The notes under the pieces were generated by a model. The model ran no database searches and was not told the origin of the DNA. It saw only the letters and a program-made list of their open reading frames with translations. 64,000 bases of DNA. Origin: Fragilaria crotonensis. Lineage: Eukaryota; Bacillariophyta; Fragilariophyceae; Fragilariales; Fragilariaceae. Of this stretch, positions 19,978 through 30,073 are shown piece by piece (positions within the stretch are counted from its first letter, which is position 1; the number at the start of each line of letters is the position of its first letter). The stretch lies in contig JAKSYS010000152.1 in assembly GCA_022925895.1 (NCBI GenBank), positions 40,517-104,516 of the forward strand, in the 5' to 3' direction. A program made the translations under genes and the position numbers.

Positions 19978-21699
19978 TCACGCCGGCAACGGGGCCATCG
20001 AACTTCGTTTTTTCTGGAAGGCAATGTTGAAGTGAACAATAAGGCGACTACGGAAGTCATTCAAAGTCAAGAGACGAACAGACTGGACACGGCGGGGATG
20101 TAGTTGTTGCACTTCACCAGACATTTGTACTTCTTCGTCGCAAAGAACTTCTGTCTCCATCATTACTATAGAATCGTTGTCATCATGGGGAATCTGAACG
20201 TCGCTTCCAACTCCCAAGCCAGACAAATCGTAATTTCTCACATCGACTGGGTTGTGAAGGTTTAGGACTGCACGTGAGATTTCATTCACATCGTGATCTC
20301 CAGCAAGCGAGCCCTCCCATTTGCTTGCAACACCATCGCCCCACCTTTCATCCAAGCCATCAATTTCAAGTAACCAATTGTGCAATGCACAACAGGTTAA
20401 GAAAATCTGGTCAGCCGACTTAACACCAAACAGGCGTATGCCTGTCTTAAGGATGCGCCAACGTCCCTTCAAGATTCCCGAAGGTGCATTCCACGTCTTT
20501 TCTCATACTCTCAACAAGCCATGCTGAAAAGCGAATTTCATCTCTGCTGTTTGTTTTCTTTATCGGTGGTACTGTAGTTGGCCATGCCACATAGCCATTG
20601 TCAACAAGCAACCAAGCTCCTCGATATCTTTCCTTGATTATGGCACCACCATTGGTGTCGTGTGCATACAACTCAAAATGCATATCATTCATAATTGTGC
20701 CACGGTGTAGAGCTTGCATGAAATCATCAAACATTGCAAGAGTTTTGTCATTCCAGCGTGCCGGATGACCGCTCGTTGTTGCAAGTGTTTGGCGTCGATG
20801 ATTCACCGTAATATTGTATGTTCGAGCAGTATGGGTCATCTTGAAACCAAGATGCGATTGCCGGAAACGGAAAGAAACGCGTTCCAGCATGATATGAGTG
20901 GCATCGCAGGAGCCAATTGCTCCTGGAAAGCCAGCAAGTTCATACTCTGCTATGTGGACTCTTGCATCAGCACTGGAACGTGGTGGACGAACATACCTTC
21001 GATAAAGAACAGTACTGCCATAAAAACACGGATAACTTCTTGGCTGATGGCCGTGTTCTCTGCTAGATCATCAAACGTCCACCCTCGTCCCAAGTATCGT
21101 AGCGATGCCAACAAAAGAAGAGAAATGGGTGCTGTCTTCTGTCGACTCCACGGATTTATTTTTCCATCATGCCAACGTTGAAACATATCCTCACTTTCAA
21201 GATCTTGAAGGAGCTCTTTGAACTTTTCATATGGAAGACGGAAACGGAAGCGAAACTTTTTTTGAAATGATGTATCATGAATATCCGGATGTGCAATGTA
21301 GATATTGTACCAATACGACTGCCGTGGTAGGATGGGACGTTGCGTTCCATCGTCCTCTGTCCACATCAAAACCTTCTTTGGTTTCCGAACCCTTTTGATG
21401 ACTTCTTCGGTGCCTTGAATATCACAGATATCATCGGTATCAAGGTTCTGCTGTGCTAAATTCAGCATTTCCGCAATCATGCGAGCAAAAGCTTCATCAT
21501 CACCAATGTCATCGAAAGCTGCCACTTCAGCATCATCATCGTCCTCGCCAAACTGATCCATCCAAAAATCTGCAGATTTGTCGTCAAAAGCCGAAATGTC
21601 TCCTTCTTCATTGCTAATGACATCATCCTCATCCATCATAGCAGGATGCTGCTTCAAAGCAACAAGCACAACGTTGGAGGCAGCAACCGTGGCGGTCAC
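19978..21699 (-). pseudogene. Harbinger (DDE_Tnp_4) transposase, frameshifted
   Basis: Reading from 21699 down, the protein shows an acidic N terminus, a helical region ending FFIEGMFV, then a frame change near 20990. The next frame holds the first catalytic Asp in GSCDATHI (about 20903), DNGYVAWP with the second Asp (about 20590), and VECTFG with the Glu. A second frame change near 20470 leads into LKGRWRILKTGIRLFG and LTCCALHNWLLEIDGLD. The D-D-E triad and the last motifs are typical of Harbinger nucleases, which cut at the terminal repeats and insert at TWA/TTA sites. Two breaks argue for decay, although two single-base sequence errors would look the same. Confidence 0.88.
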
Positions 21700-21844
21700 A
21701 AGGAGTGTCGATCCTAGTAGGGGAGCGACAAGTGGCGCGCTAATGACTTGGAAGTAGTTGTTGTGCGGTGTTGTATCCTTCAGTGTCTGTGGCTCCGAGA
21801 GTGGTCGCCCGCTGAAGATAACATAACGATCATGGGAACTTGGA

Positions 21845-22037
21845 ATGTTGACGTTCTCGTCGATGAACGAAAACCCGACGAAAACGTAATGTGTTTACGT
21901 CGGACAATGGGTTATTATGGAGGGCCGTCGAAAACGTGCAACGTTTTCGTCGGTCGTTTTCGTCGTATAAGGCCGTGTAAACGCTCAACGAAAACGAAAA
22001 CGTAGTACGTTCGCGTTTTCGTCGGGTTTTCGTTTGC
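21845..22037. repeat. Right subterminal CGTTTTCGTCG block
   Basis: At least six CGACGAAAACG/CGTTTTCGTCG-type words in both orientations lie directly inside the right terminal repeat and mirror the left block. The right block is about twice as long as the left. Confidence 0.75.
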
Positions 22038-22053
22038 ACTATAAGGAATGGCC
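22038..22053 (-). repeat. Right terminal inverted repeat of the Harbinger element
   Basis: ACTATAAGGAATGGCC followed by TTA; the reverse complement of 17786-17801. Confidence 0.93.
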
Positions 22054-22056
22054 TTA

Positions 22057-22753
22057 GTATTGGCCAGGGAAAATCTACTAGCGTAACGTTACTTTTGTAA
22101 CTTTTTGTAAAGTACTCGAGTATTACCTAGTTAGTAGTGCGTCTAGTACTGCGATGCTACTGTAGTACCAAAGACCCTACAGCCAACAGCAGTGAGGTCG
22201 AATGCGTTTCCGGTTATCGGTTAGCTACAAGTACTCCTACTTGGTGTGCTACAAGCTACAATAGTTGCACTCCAAGAATCAGGTATGACAGGTTTCACCT
22301 TCAACCCTCCTCACATTTGCGCCATGTAAGATACACTATCCCAGAGCAAAATTCCTTTAAATAATTCTCCAATCCATATCGTCTTTTACAAATTTATGCA
22401 GTTGTTCCGCTCACAACAGTCACCTTCAATGACCCTTGCATTCCTCAGCTCAGAATGAATGAAGCCACAGTTGATGTTGAGAACACACCTGTAAGTTGAA
22501 AGGCTTTCTCCAGTCAGCTTTTCAGTTTCACTGAAGAGCAGTTGTTGTTTGGCAGCACGGTCTGATCAAGAGCATGCTGATCCTCATTTGCTGCAACAGC
22601 GGCAGATAATTCTGTTTCTTGAAGCTTCTGATGCTCCTGTTGGAGATGATGGTGCGTCAAACTTCTCAATCCTTTCCTTTGTTAGAACATTGACAGGGTA
22701 CGTGCAGTTTCTCACCATTTGCACCAATCCCTGTGGTGTGATCTTTGCATCCA
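22057..22753. other. Non-coding, nothing recognised
   Basis: Only short open frames without motifs. It contains GTAC- and CTAGTAG-rich words like other intergenic stretches of this window. It separates the Harbinger element from the decayed ORF at 22754-23460. Confidence 0.5.
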
Positions 22754-23460
22754 TCAAGTATGTACTGTCTTATGGGTCTTGTCCAAGTAGCCCTTGCTCA
22801 CCCAGAACTTGAAGTAGGCCTTTTGGCTGTCTTCCACATCTAGTAGGAACAGTTTGTTCCCAGTGATCGGAATGCTAAATGGTGTTATTCCTTGCAAAGC
22901 CTTGAAGTTCTTTTTTGTGTAACCTCGTTGTTGTTGGATTGTCACACCGTTCCCTTTCAGAGCTTTCAGAAGCTTCCTTGACCTTTCAACAATCTTAACT
23001 TTTTCAATCGGAAGATTATGTCTTTGGATTTCCCTGCTGTCATTAGGGTACTAAGGTACCTCTGGCCCAAACCAGAGACTTTGAAGATTAAGAACTGAGC
23101 GAGAGTCAGCGACGGCCAACAAGGGTAAGTTTGGACCAAGGAATCCCTCTTTGCCAAAATGTGAATGTATCTCTCCTCATTCTTGTTTGTGAGCCTCTGT
23201 AGGACTTTGACATGCACTGAGCACTGAGGGCACATTCGTGCCTACCAGCATGCCCTTGACTGTTGAAAGAACAAAAAGACAAAATCAAAGGTTGGATAGA
23301 GAACTCTCAAGTAATCAACAACGTCTTCAAGTTGATGACTCACGTGGTACAAGTTGCAGTATCCTTCATCTTTATCTCCAATGTAAACATGAAATTTTGA
23401 TGTGCTCCTCACCATGGAGAATATCAAAGTACCTGCTATGTCCCATCTCAACATCATCAT
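22754..23460 (-). pseudogene. Decayed transposon protein, class not resolved
   Basis: Three reading frames read one after another on the minus strand give a continuous-looking protein. The first (from 23460) has FHVYIGDKDEGY and DVVDYLRVLYPTFDFVFLF; the second (about 23240-23270) has a SQGHAGRHE segment; the third (from 23235) has VLQRLTNKNEERYIH, LTLAQFLIFKVSGLGQ and MTAGKSKDIIFRL. A further piece (22945-22754) has QQQRGYTKKNFKALQG and YFKFWVSKGYLDKTHKTVH. The Asp in FDFVF followed by an H-rich loop suggests a DDE-type nuclease core. Such ORFs are repeated in algal genomes as far as I recall, but I cannot name the superfamily. At least three frame changes show that it is dead. Confidence 0.5.
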
Positions 23461-24806
23461 TTGGCATAGCCTTTACTTTTTGAAATTTGTAACCACCAAT
23501 TGCAATTTGGTTCCAACCAAGGTTGTTCAAAATTGAGTTAGCTTTGCCACAATGTCCTCTTGCTCATGTCTATCAATGTAGAAACTCGTCATCTTGCAAG
23601 TATCATTACAGAAAACAAGAAACCTCATCCTCTGCCATCATGCAGTGGCAGGTGAAGCTCAAAGACTGAAGTCGATAAGCTCGTACAAATAATTCAATCA
23701 TTGTTGCTTTCTTGAGTCTCTGCAGTAGTTGTTAGTCGGGAGCTGTCGATATTTGTTGTAGTACTTGTCGACGTAGAACTAGTACCTCCACCCCAAGCTG
23801 CAGCCTCCTCGTCCTCATCTTGTACCCCTTGCAATCATGCCAGTCTTGGTGTCATGATATTGACAATAAAGTTGATTGATTTTTAATCCCAAAGGACACA
23901 ATGTTATCATTGGTATTGGGGTACATCTCGCTGAAGAAATTGCAGTAGTGGCTGTTTTCCACACTGTACAGAATCAACACTACTCAGTCTTGCTCTTGTG
24001 GATGGGAATGCAAAGGCATATGCTGCTATCTCAATCATCTTTTTCTTCCATGATTGGTTCAGGGGTTGTGGATATCTCATATGCCATGTTTCTTGGGTGA
24101 CAATAATAAAAGTGATGGCATTGTCAAGAATTTGGAACACACCACTCATGTTGAACAATCGAACCTCGACATCCTCACAGATCCATAGAAGGGTGTCCTT
24201 CTTGACATTGCTGTGTTGAACCTTCAAATATCCACAAAAAATGATTGCAGCATCAATGTGCCCTGTCTTATGAAGTGCTTCCACTTATGCTGCTGCAGGA
24301 AGCCAACAGTTTGTCAATCGAGGCCCATAGTAAACAGGATCTGCCCGAATCAACATGACAGCAGCCAACAGCCATGACCAATATGGTCTAATTCCTTGGT
24401 TAGCTAGCCATCCATCCAATTAAGCTCACTTGGCCGGTTGGATTTTCAAGTGCATTGAGATGGCAACTGACTGAGTCAGGTTAATTGGAAGGAGTGCAAC
24501 TGTTGTAGACGATGAAACACAATCTCATTGTGGATTGTGGTATTGTGGACCGCCCTCCTTCCAACACGAGAAATTATTTGGAAGTACTGGAGTACGAGTA
24601 CACGTCAGAATACTCTGTTGCTACTGGTTACACGTACTTTTTGTACTGGGTTGTGCGCCTGGATCAAATCTGCCATACAGTACTGGAGTGCTCAGTATTC
24701 ATGCTCCGAGTACTCCGTGTACTTAATACAGTACTACGGTAGCCGTACATCTCCGTCAAGAACAATGGCGATGGTCTGCAAATAAGAGGAGCCGGCAAGA
24801 AACGAT
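23461..24806. other. Degenerate intergenic DNA
   Basis: A 125-codon minus-strand open frame (24284-23907, GHIDAAIIFCGYLK) has no motif I recognise and may be another transposon scrap. The last 300 bases before 24807 are rich in TACTGGAGTAC/GTACTCG-type words. No promoter element can be named for the gene that begins at 24807. Confidence 0.45.
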
Positions 24807-26315
24807 ATGACATTCTGGATAAACAGATTTCTGTGTTTGATTCCACTGCTCTGCCTCCTGGCAAGACAGGCGCTGTGTCTGGAGTCTTGTTCGCTTTCTG
24901 AAGATCAATTGAGAGCCCAGGATCCAAGCCTCCAGGAGTTGAAATATGACATCGGTGATGGTGAGAACACCTTTTTGGCGTATGTGCCCCCGGATGTGTC
25001 GACTTTCTACCAGACTGGAGCCCCAGTCACTGCACAGGAAGTTCGCCCTCGGCATCAAGGGATTGGTGCGAAATTCATCAACCTGAGCAAGTACGCTCTC
25101 AACGTCTTTTGGGAGCCCAGGGTCAATGACTTTGACGTAGGGAAGGCAATGGTTATTCGCACTGTTCCGGCTTTTTCGGCGAAAGGAACGTCCTCGTTTC
25201 CTGGCCATTCCTTCGTCTTTGCGACGGAGGATGGAACCTTCTTGCAACGCGTCATCGTTGATCCTGTTGATGGAAGCTTGCATCCGTTCGATCCGTACTA
25301 TGTTGAAAGCGATGAGAAGGCAACGCTGAGCAACCTTGCCAGGGAGCTCTCACAAGAAGAGCAAGTCCTCTATTGGAAATGGCGAAAGACGCTACGTTTC
25401 GACATTTTCTATCGGAGATTTACAGGAAGATCCTATCTGGCAACGTTCCCACGAAAGCCCCCGATGCACTTTATTTGGCCTGCTCAATACTTTCAACAGC
25501 AACACTGGGTGACCACAAGGGAAACTCATTTCGTGACCACGCTGCCCGAATTTTTAGAGACAACCGTTGTTCTGGAAAAGAAAGGCGACGATGAGCCGGT
25601 GGCATTGAAGGAGTACCGGACTGATGAACCTTTCCTGAACATGACCCTCACCGTTCTTTCCTGTGAGCCTCGAGTGTTCGAAATCGTGGGCTTTTTATCT
25701 CCGGCCGAGGTCGAACATGTCTTGGAGATAGCTCAAATATTGACCTTGAAGGAAAGCACCTTGGGTGATGAGCAATCCAAGTCTAAGGCCACCAGAACAT
25801 CCCGCAACACGTGGGTACGAAGGAGCCAGTCGGCCATAATCGATGCGCTTTATCGCCGAGCGGCCGACCTTCTGAGAATTGACGAAGCATTGATGCGGAC
25901 GCGCGCGGAGGACGAGAAAATTGACATTCCTCAGGATCGACCGTCCGTAAATCATTCGATAGCCGAACACCTGCAGCTTGTCCACTATGCCCCAGGTCAG
26001 GAATACCAGACACACCATGATTTCGCATACCAACCCTTGACCAATGCAGCAGACCCAGCGCGTTTTGCAACCCTCCTTTTGTATCTGAATGACGACCTTG
26101 AAGGTGGCGAGACTTCCTTCCCTAAATTTTCCAACGCCCACACATTTTTAGAGCTCAAAGTCAAACCTGAAGTTGGCAAGGCTGTCCTTTTCTACAGTCA
26201 ACTTCCGGATGGTAACATGGACGAGCTTTCCCAGCATCGAGCCCATTCGGTGCGAAAGGGAAATAAATGGTTGATCAACCTCTGGGTTTGGGATCCCCTG
26301 TCGACGGTTCCGTAA
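24807..26315 (+). CDS. Prolyl 4-hydroxylase-like 2-oxoglutarate/Fe(II) dioxygenase
   Basis: Single-exon gene, 502 residues. It is predicted to hydroxylate prolyl residues of secreted or cell-wall proteins in the endoplasmic reticulum, using Fe(II), O2 and 2-oxoglutarate. The N terminus is a signal peptide (FLCLIPLLCLLARQALC), which fixes the start at 24807. Residues ~85-150 (FINLSKYALNVFWEP...FPGHSFVFATEDG) look like a beta-sandwich of the VHL type. The catalytic P4Hc domain fills the last ~210 residues: YAPGQEYQTHHDF has the His-x-Asp iron ligands, LLYLNDDLEGGETSFP is the conserved core, HRAHSV supplies the distal His, and GNKWLINLWV has the Lys expected to bind 2-oxoglutarate. All ligands are present. 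It lies tail to tail with the Tfb4 gene, only 22 bp between stops. The protein substrate is unknown. Confidence 0.92.
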   Translation: MTFWINRFLCLIPLLCLLARQALCLESCSLSEDQLRAQDPSLQELKYDIGDGENTFLAYVPPDVSTFYQTGAPVTAQEVRPRHQGIGAKFINLSKYALNVFWEPRVNDFDVGKAMVIRTVPAFSAKGTSSFPGHSFVFATEDGTFLQRVIVDPVDGSLHPFDPYYVESDEKATLSNLARELSQEEQVLYWKWRKTLRFDIFYRRFTGRSYLATFPRKPPMHFIWPAQYFQQQHWVTTRETHFVTTLPEFLETTVVLEKKGDDEPVALKEYRTDEPFLNMTLTVLSCEPRVFEIVGFLSPAEVEHVLEIAQILTLKESTLGDEQSKSKATRTSRNTWVRRSQSAIIDALYRRAADLLRIDEALMRTRAEDEKIDIPQDRPSVNHSIAEHLQLVHYAPGQEYQTHHDFAYQPLTNAADPARFATLLLYLNDDLEGGETSFPKFSNAHTFLELKVKPEVGKAVLFYSQLPDGNMDELSQHRAHSVRKGNKWLINLWVWDPLSTVP

Positions 26316-26337
26316 CTTTTAGGCATTCCATCGACAA

Positions 26338-27345
26338 CTAGGATCTTACTTTCTTCGAAAATAATATTTGTGCCCCACAAGTTCCGCAATAGTCCCTGGG
26401 ACACACCTTGAAAATACTCAAGCATTGATTACACACATACGCCATGTTAACCGTCTCCCCAGTCTCGAAGCAACGGGCTCGAAAGTCGACCTTGTTGATG
26501 GCTGGAAGATTCAGAGCAACACGAGCCCCGCGGGGTGCCAAGAAGATGGCAAATAGAATCTCAGTAAGAGCTGGACCGACTTGGGCCATTCCTGATGGTG
26601 CCAAATAAACTCCGCCGGCTCTGTCGCAGGCTTGCTCGAGAAATGACGAGTTTTTTGGATCCTTGCCCATACTAGAAGGGATGAAGCAGCCATCAATTAC
26701 AATGTCGTGCTTTACTGCGGCAAAGGCGCAATTCATGAACGCATTGTAATCTTTGGATCGATCATTCGATGCCTGTACGATCAGGATACGAGGCGACCAG
26801 GCCCCGGCCTTGTGAGTTTTCTTGCGCTTTGACCCTCCCATGAGGGAGACAACGCCATCGTCGTCTTTTCTAAATAGGGCAGTGGTATCTTTCGATAGAG
26901 CGGACACACCACCATAATTCGCAACCAAAAAACGATTGACGTTGCACAAAGCTACAGATAAACCAGCTGCCATGGCAGCAGTATCACTTGCTGCTCCCGG
27001 TCTGCTCACAAGTTCTGCAACTCCGCCAAGGAATTGATCCTGCAGAGGACGTATATCAAGCTTGCCTGAATTGAAGAATTCATGCAACGCATCCTTACGA
27101 GGGAAAAGCACCGCTGTTTCATTTCCGGCTACTCCCACAAGTACAAATGCGCAATCACGTTGAAGGTTGGTATAGGCACCGCAAAACGCTTGAACTGAAT
27201 ACAAGGTTTCTTCCAATGTTGCTGGCCCGACACTGTCCTTGCCCTTGGCAAAACGAGCCTTGTCGCTCTTCTCTCGAAACGCCTCGCGCATTCTCCAGAC
27301 GACGGGAGAAACGTCGAGGACAATGACCAAAAAGAGATCGTTCAT
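26338..27345 (-). CDS. TFB4: TFIIH core subunit Tfb4/p34
   Basis: Single-exon gene, 335 residues. Tfb4 (p34, GTF2H3) is a structural subunit of the TFIIH core, used in RNA polymerase II initiation and in nucleotide excision repair, where it pairs with the p44 subunit. The N-terminal two thirds form a von Willebrand A-like domain: LFLVIVLDVSPVVW at the start, then RILIVQASNDRS and DIVIDGCFIPSS. The C terminus has the zinc-binding part: CFETGETVNMAYVCNQC, then CPRDYCGTCGAQ. Length and domain order match the family. The ATG at 27345 directly precedes the VWA strand, as in homologues. The 3' end converges with the prolyl hydroxylase gene, so the two transcripts must overlap. Confidence 0.93.
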   Translation of the reverse strand: MNDLFLVIVLDVSPVVWRMREAFREKSDKARFAKGKDSVGPATLEETLYSVQAFCGAYTNLQRDCAFVLVGVAGNETAVLFPRKDALHEFFNSGKLDIRPLQDQFLGGVAELVSRPGAASDTAAMAAGLSVALCNVNRFLVANYGGVSALSKDTTALFRKDDDGVVSLMGGSKRKKTHKAGAWSPRILIVQASNDRSKDYNAFMNCAFAAVKHDIVIDGCFIPSSMGKDPKNSSFLEQACDRAGGVYLAPSGMAQVGPALTEILFAIFLAPRGARVALNLPAINKVDFRARCFETGETVNMAYVCNQCLSIFKVCPRDYCGTCGAQILFSKKVRS

Positions 27346-28366
27346 CGGAACGCTTCAAGACGGACATGATCGGCTGTTGCGTCTCGTTGTCAGGTCGGAG
27401 GACGTTTATGTCTTTAGCACTGATGCCACACCGTTTGCCAACACGCTGCTACAAGTACTCGAGTACTGGAGTACAAGGGTAGTCCGTTGAGCTTGGTCTG
27501 GTGGTACTGTACTTGTAGCGTATCGTAGGTATGAGGTACAGCTAGTGTAGCTGCTCTAGTGGTATGATTTAACCCAGGGATTGGAAAAATAATACTGTCC
27601 CACGTTGAATCTGGTATTACAGTCCTCCAGTAGGTAGAATGGTATTGCGCTGTTGCACTGGGAGGTATTTTGGTATTGAAAAATACTTCAGTCCGGTATG
27701 AATATAACTTCTCTTCATTTTTCGAGTCGCAGTACTTACTCGGTTCCATTGGTTTCGTCCGGTAGGTATAATGGTAGTAAAAACACTACAGTAACAGTAA
27801 ACTTCAGTACTACAGTACAGAAATGAACCGTAAACACACTGATGCAGGACAGAACATTTATGGAAATTCCGACTGGTATTCCCGAACACCGGAATTCAAA
27901 ATACTACCGACTAAACTCAGTAGAAAATAACCAAGGGTCTTGGTTACTGGTTGGTATATTGCAACTCGCAGGTAACCAGTTATTGGGCATTTTAAAAATC
28001 ACAGTAGTGGTACAGTATAATACCATCGGTATTTGGTTACCGGTACCGGTGGTTATTTACTTCCAATCCCTGATTTAACCCCAAGTCACACTTGTATGTT
28101 CACACTACCAGTACTATGCAGGTGTATGGTACCGGTACCATCAGTATATTCTCTATATTCGGAGAAAAAAACATGTCGTACTGTACGGCTACATTAGCAG
28201 TGATAGTGGCATGTGGCATGTCTGGCATGTGTGGAATCTGATGCCTGTAATGATGTCTGCGTAATTATTATGTGGAATATGGACGACTTCTAAATCCGTC
28301 TGGGAATGAACCTGACACAGCTCGAGTGGCTGTGCCGCTCAAAAGCTTGACCAAACCAATCTGAGA
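27346..28366. other. Intergenic, rich in GTAC/TACC words
   Basis: No gene. Many short palindromes and near-palindromes (tactggagtac, ggtaccggtacc-like, ggtattttggtattg) are present, notably around 27560-28080. It should hold the promoters of the divergent Tfb4 and PHD genes. Confidence 0.5.
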
Positions 28367-30073
28367 GTGGTACAAGTGCTATACGCTATACTGCTGCAAT
28401 GTCAAGTTCCAATTCCCCTACTCCAAAAAGATGATGTTTCTGCTGAAACTCGTGCACTTAGGCGAAAGCAAAAGGCTGAGGCTCATCTAACGTCAGGATG
28501 TGGTTTCGGGAAGGAGAAGAGGCGACTCATTGATGTGTTTTGGTCTAGTATGTGGCCTGGTCTCGAGAAGCTTGGCTGGACTAAGGTAAGAAACTGTACG
28601 TAGGGTGCCGGTATTTCCGCGTGCGTGACGTGCGAAAACAAAGATTTGAACCGTAACCGTACTGTGGAATTTCGTTATTTATCTATGAGGTCAAGAGTAA
28701 AGATCAGTGAGCTGTGAGACTGGTGCAATTGCCGAGCCTAGGGCCGTCGCAGCCAAGCTACGCCACCCTTGCATGCCGAAACTGAGTGAAATATATTGCA
28801 ACACGTATGATAGCTTTATCTGTGCTCTGGTATACTAACCAATGTGATGGTAAAGGCACAGGAGCAAGGCACAGGCGCCAACGCGTCAACAGTATACTTT
28901 GTGCCCAAAGGAGTAGATCCTGGTAATGATAACGCAGTAAAGGGCGAAGACTATTTTGACCGAATACGCGACGTGATTGATCATATAAGCCGACATGGTG
29001 CCTCGCCAATGGAAAAGGCAGTTGCACAAGCATTCAGATGCGAACTAACCCGCGAATCGGAGCCGCCGGAGACGACCCAGAGATCGACACGCCGCTCTGC
29101 GCAAACCGTGCCAACACCCATTGATTTGAGCTGGAAAGATGGCGGACCTACCTACCCCAAATCGTCGAGCCGGGTTGGACCGAAGTATCAGGTGCCTTCA
29201 ATTCCAGACGCCGGTTCATTTTGTGTTGAGCAGTCGCAGGAGGACCCAGATCTGAAGTACGTACGTTGCTTGCAGCGTTAAAATTCGATTTTTGTCATCC
29301 CCTAACTTATCCCCTTCAGATACGATCTGATATGGGACCCTGCGCAGGCTGAGGTTGCGGGAGCTCTCGACTACATCCAGGACTCCATTGAATTTAACAG
29401 AAAAGAAGGCGCCTTGGCAGTTTTTCATGAGCATAACTATCAAATCGAATCCTTGAAAAATATCGTGAAGAGCATTAAAGTAAAAGATGGTTCCGATTGG
29501 ACTGACGAACAGAAGGAAATGTTCCACAACGAAATGTTCAGGCTTCGAAAGGATCTAGTTGCTGTTGCAAAGGCGACTGGACTTGGCAACAATGCCAGTT
29601 ATACATACTACCTAGCGAAGTTTAAGAAGTCGAACGACTATCGCCTTCTCAAATCAATATGCGAGGAAGAGCGACAAGAAAAGTATGCAGCTTCTGACCA
29701 AGGGTTGGACGCGTGTGGTATCTGTGGGGATGGGGGCAACCTTCTCATTTGCGATGGTTGTGAAGGGGAATACCACATAACGTGTTTGCGCCCACCGCTT
29801 GTGGAGATACCGGAAGGGGCTTGGTTCTGTGACTCGTGCGTTGATAGCAACTTTCTCGAGGCAACAGAAAAAGTGATTGAGAGATTCTACGTTGAGATTG
29901 ATGACGTTACCAAGAAGAGGAAGGCCGACGCGATGGACATCGATGACTCTCTTCCTCATCTTAGTAAGGCTTCGAGCAGCGGGGGTGATATCGCGCTTCG
30001 ACCAGTGGAACCAGTAGTAAAGGCTGTGAAGGCACTTGCTTCATGCATTGCGCAAGCATTAACGCCCTCCTAA
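28367..30073 (+). CDS. PHD-finger protein, three exons
   Basis: Probable chromatin reader, about 455 residues if taken from 28367. Exons: 28367-28585; 28862-29256 (or from 28856, same phase); 29320-30073. Exon 1 and exon 2 join into WSSMWPGLEKLGW and STVYFVPKGV, a W...GW...YF.P.GV pattern that I recall from other diatom proteins. The last exon has a helical region and then a complete C4HC3 PHD finger (CGICGDGGNLLICDGC, YHITCLRPP, WFCDSC), which in other proteins binds histone H3 tails. The tail after the finger is acidic and Ser-rich with a KKRKADAMD segment. The start is unsure: frame 28367 begins with GTG. An ATG at 28399 (MSSSNSPTPK) in another frame would give a natural N terminus if one base were gained in the A-run near 28430. 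Confidence 0.8.

Larger units (their letters stand above)
17786..22053. mobile_element. PIF/Harbinger DNA transposon, complete ends
   Basis: A 4,268-bp element flanked by TTA direct repeats (17783-17785 and 22054-22056), the target duplication typical of PIF/Harbinger. The ends are inverted repeats starting GGCCATTCCTTATAGT. Inside each end is a subterminal block of repeated CGACGAAAACG and its complement CGTTTTCGTCG. The element carries a minus-strand transposase of the Harbinger (DDE_Tnp_4) type and a plus-strand second ORF, the usual two-gene organisation of autonomous Harbingers. The transposase frame is broken twice, so the copy is probably dead or needs help in trans. Confidence 0.93.

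Noticed and set aside
24512-24785. Overlapping plus-strand ORFs before the prolyl hydroxylase
   Set aside because: They read through TACTGGAGTAC-type simple sequence in three frames with no domain.
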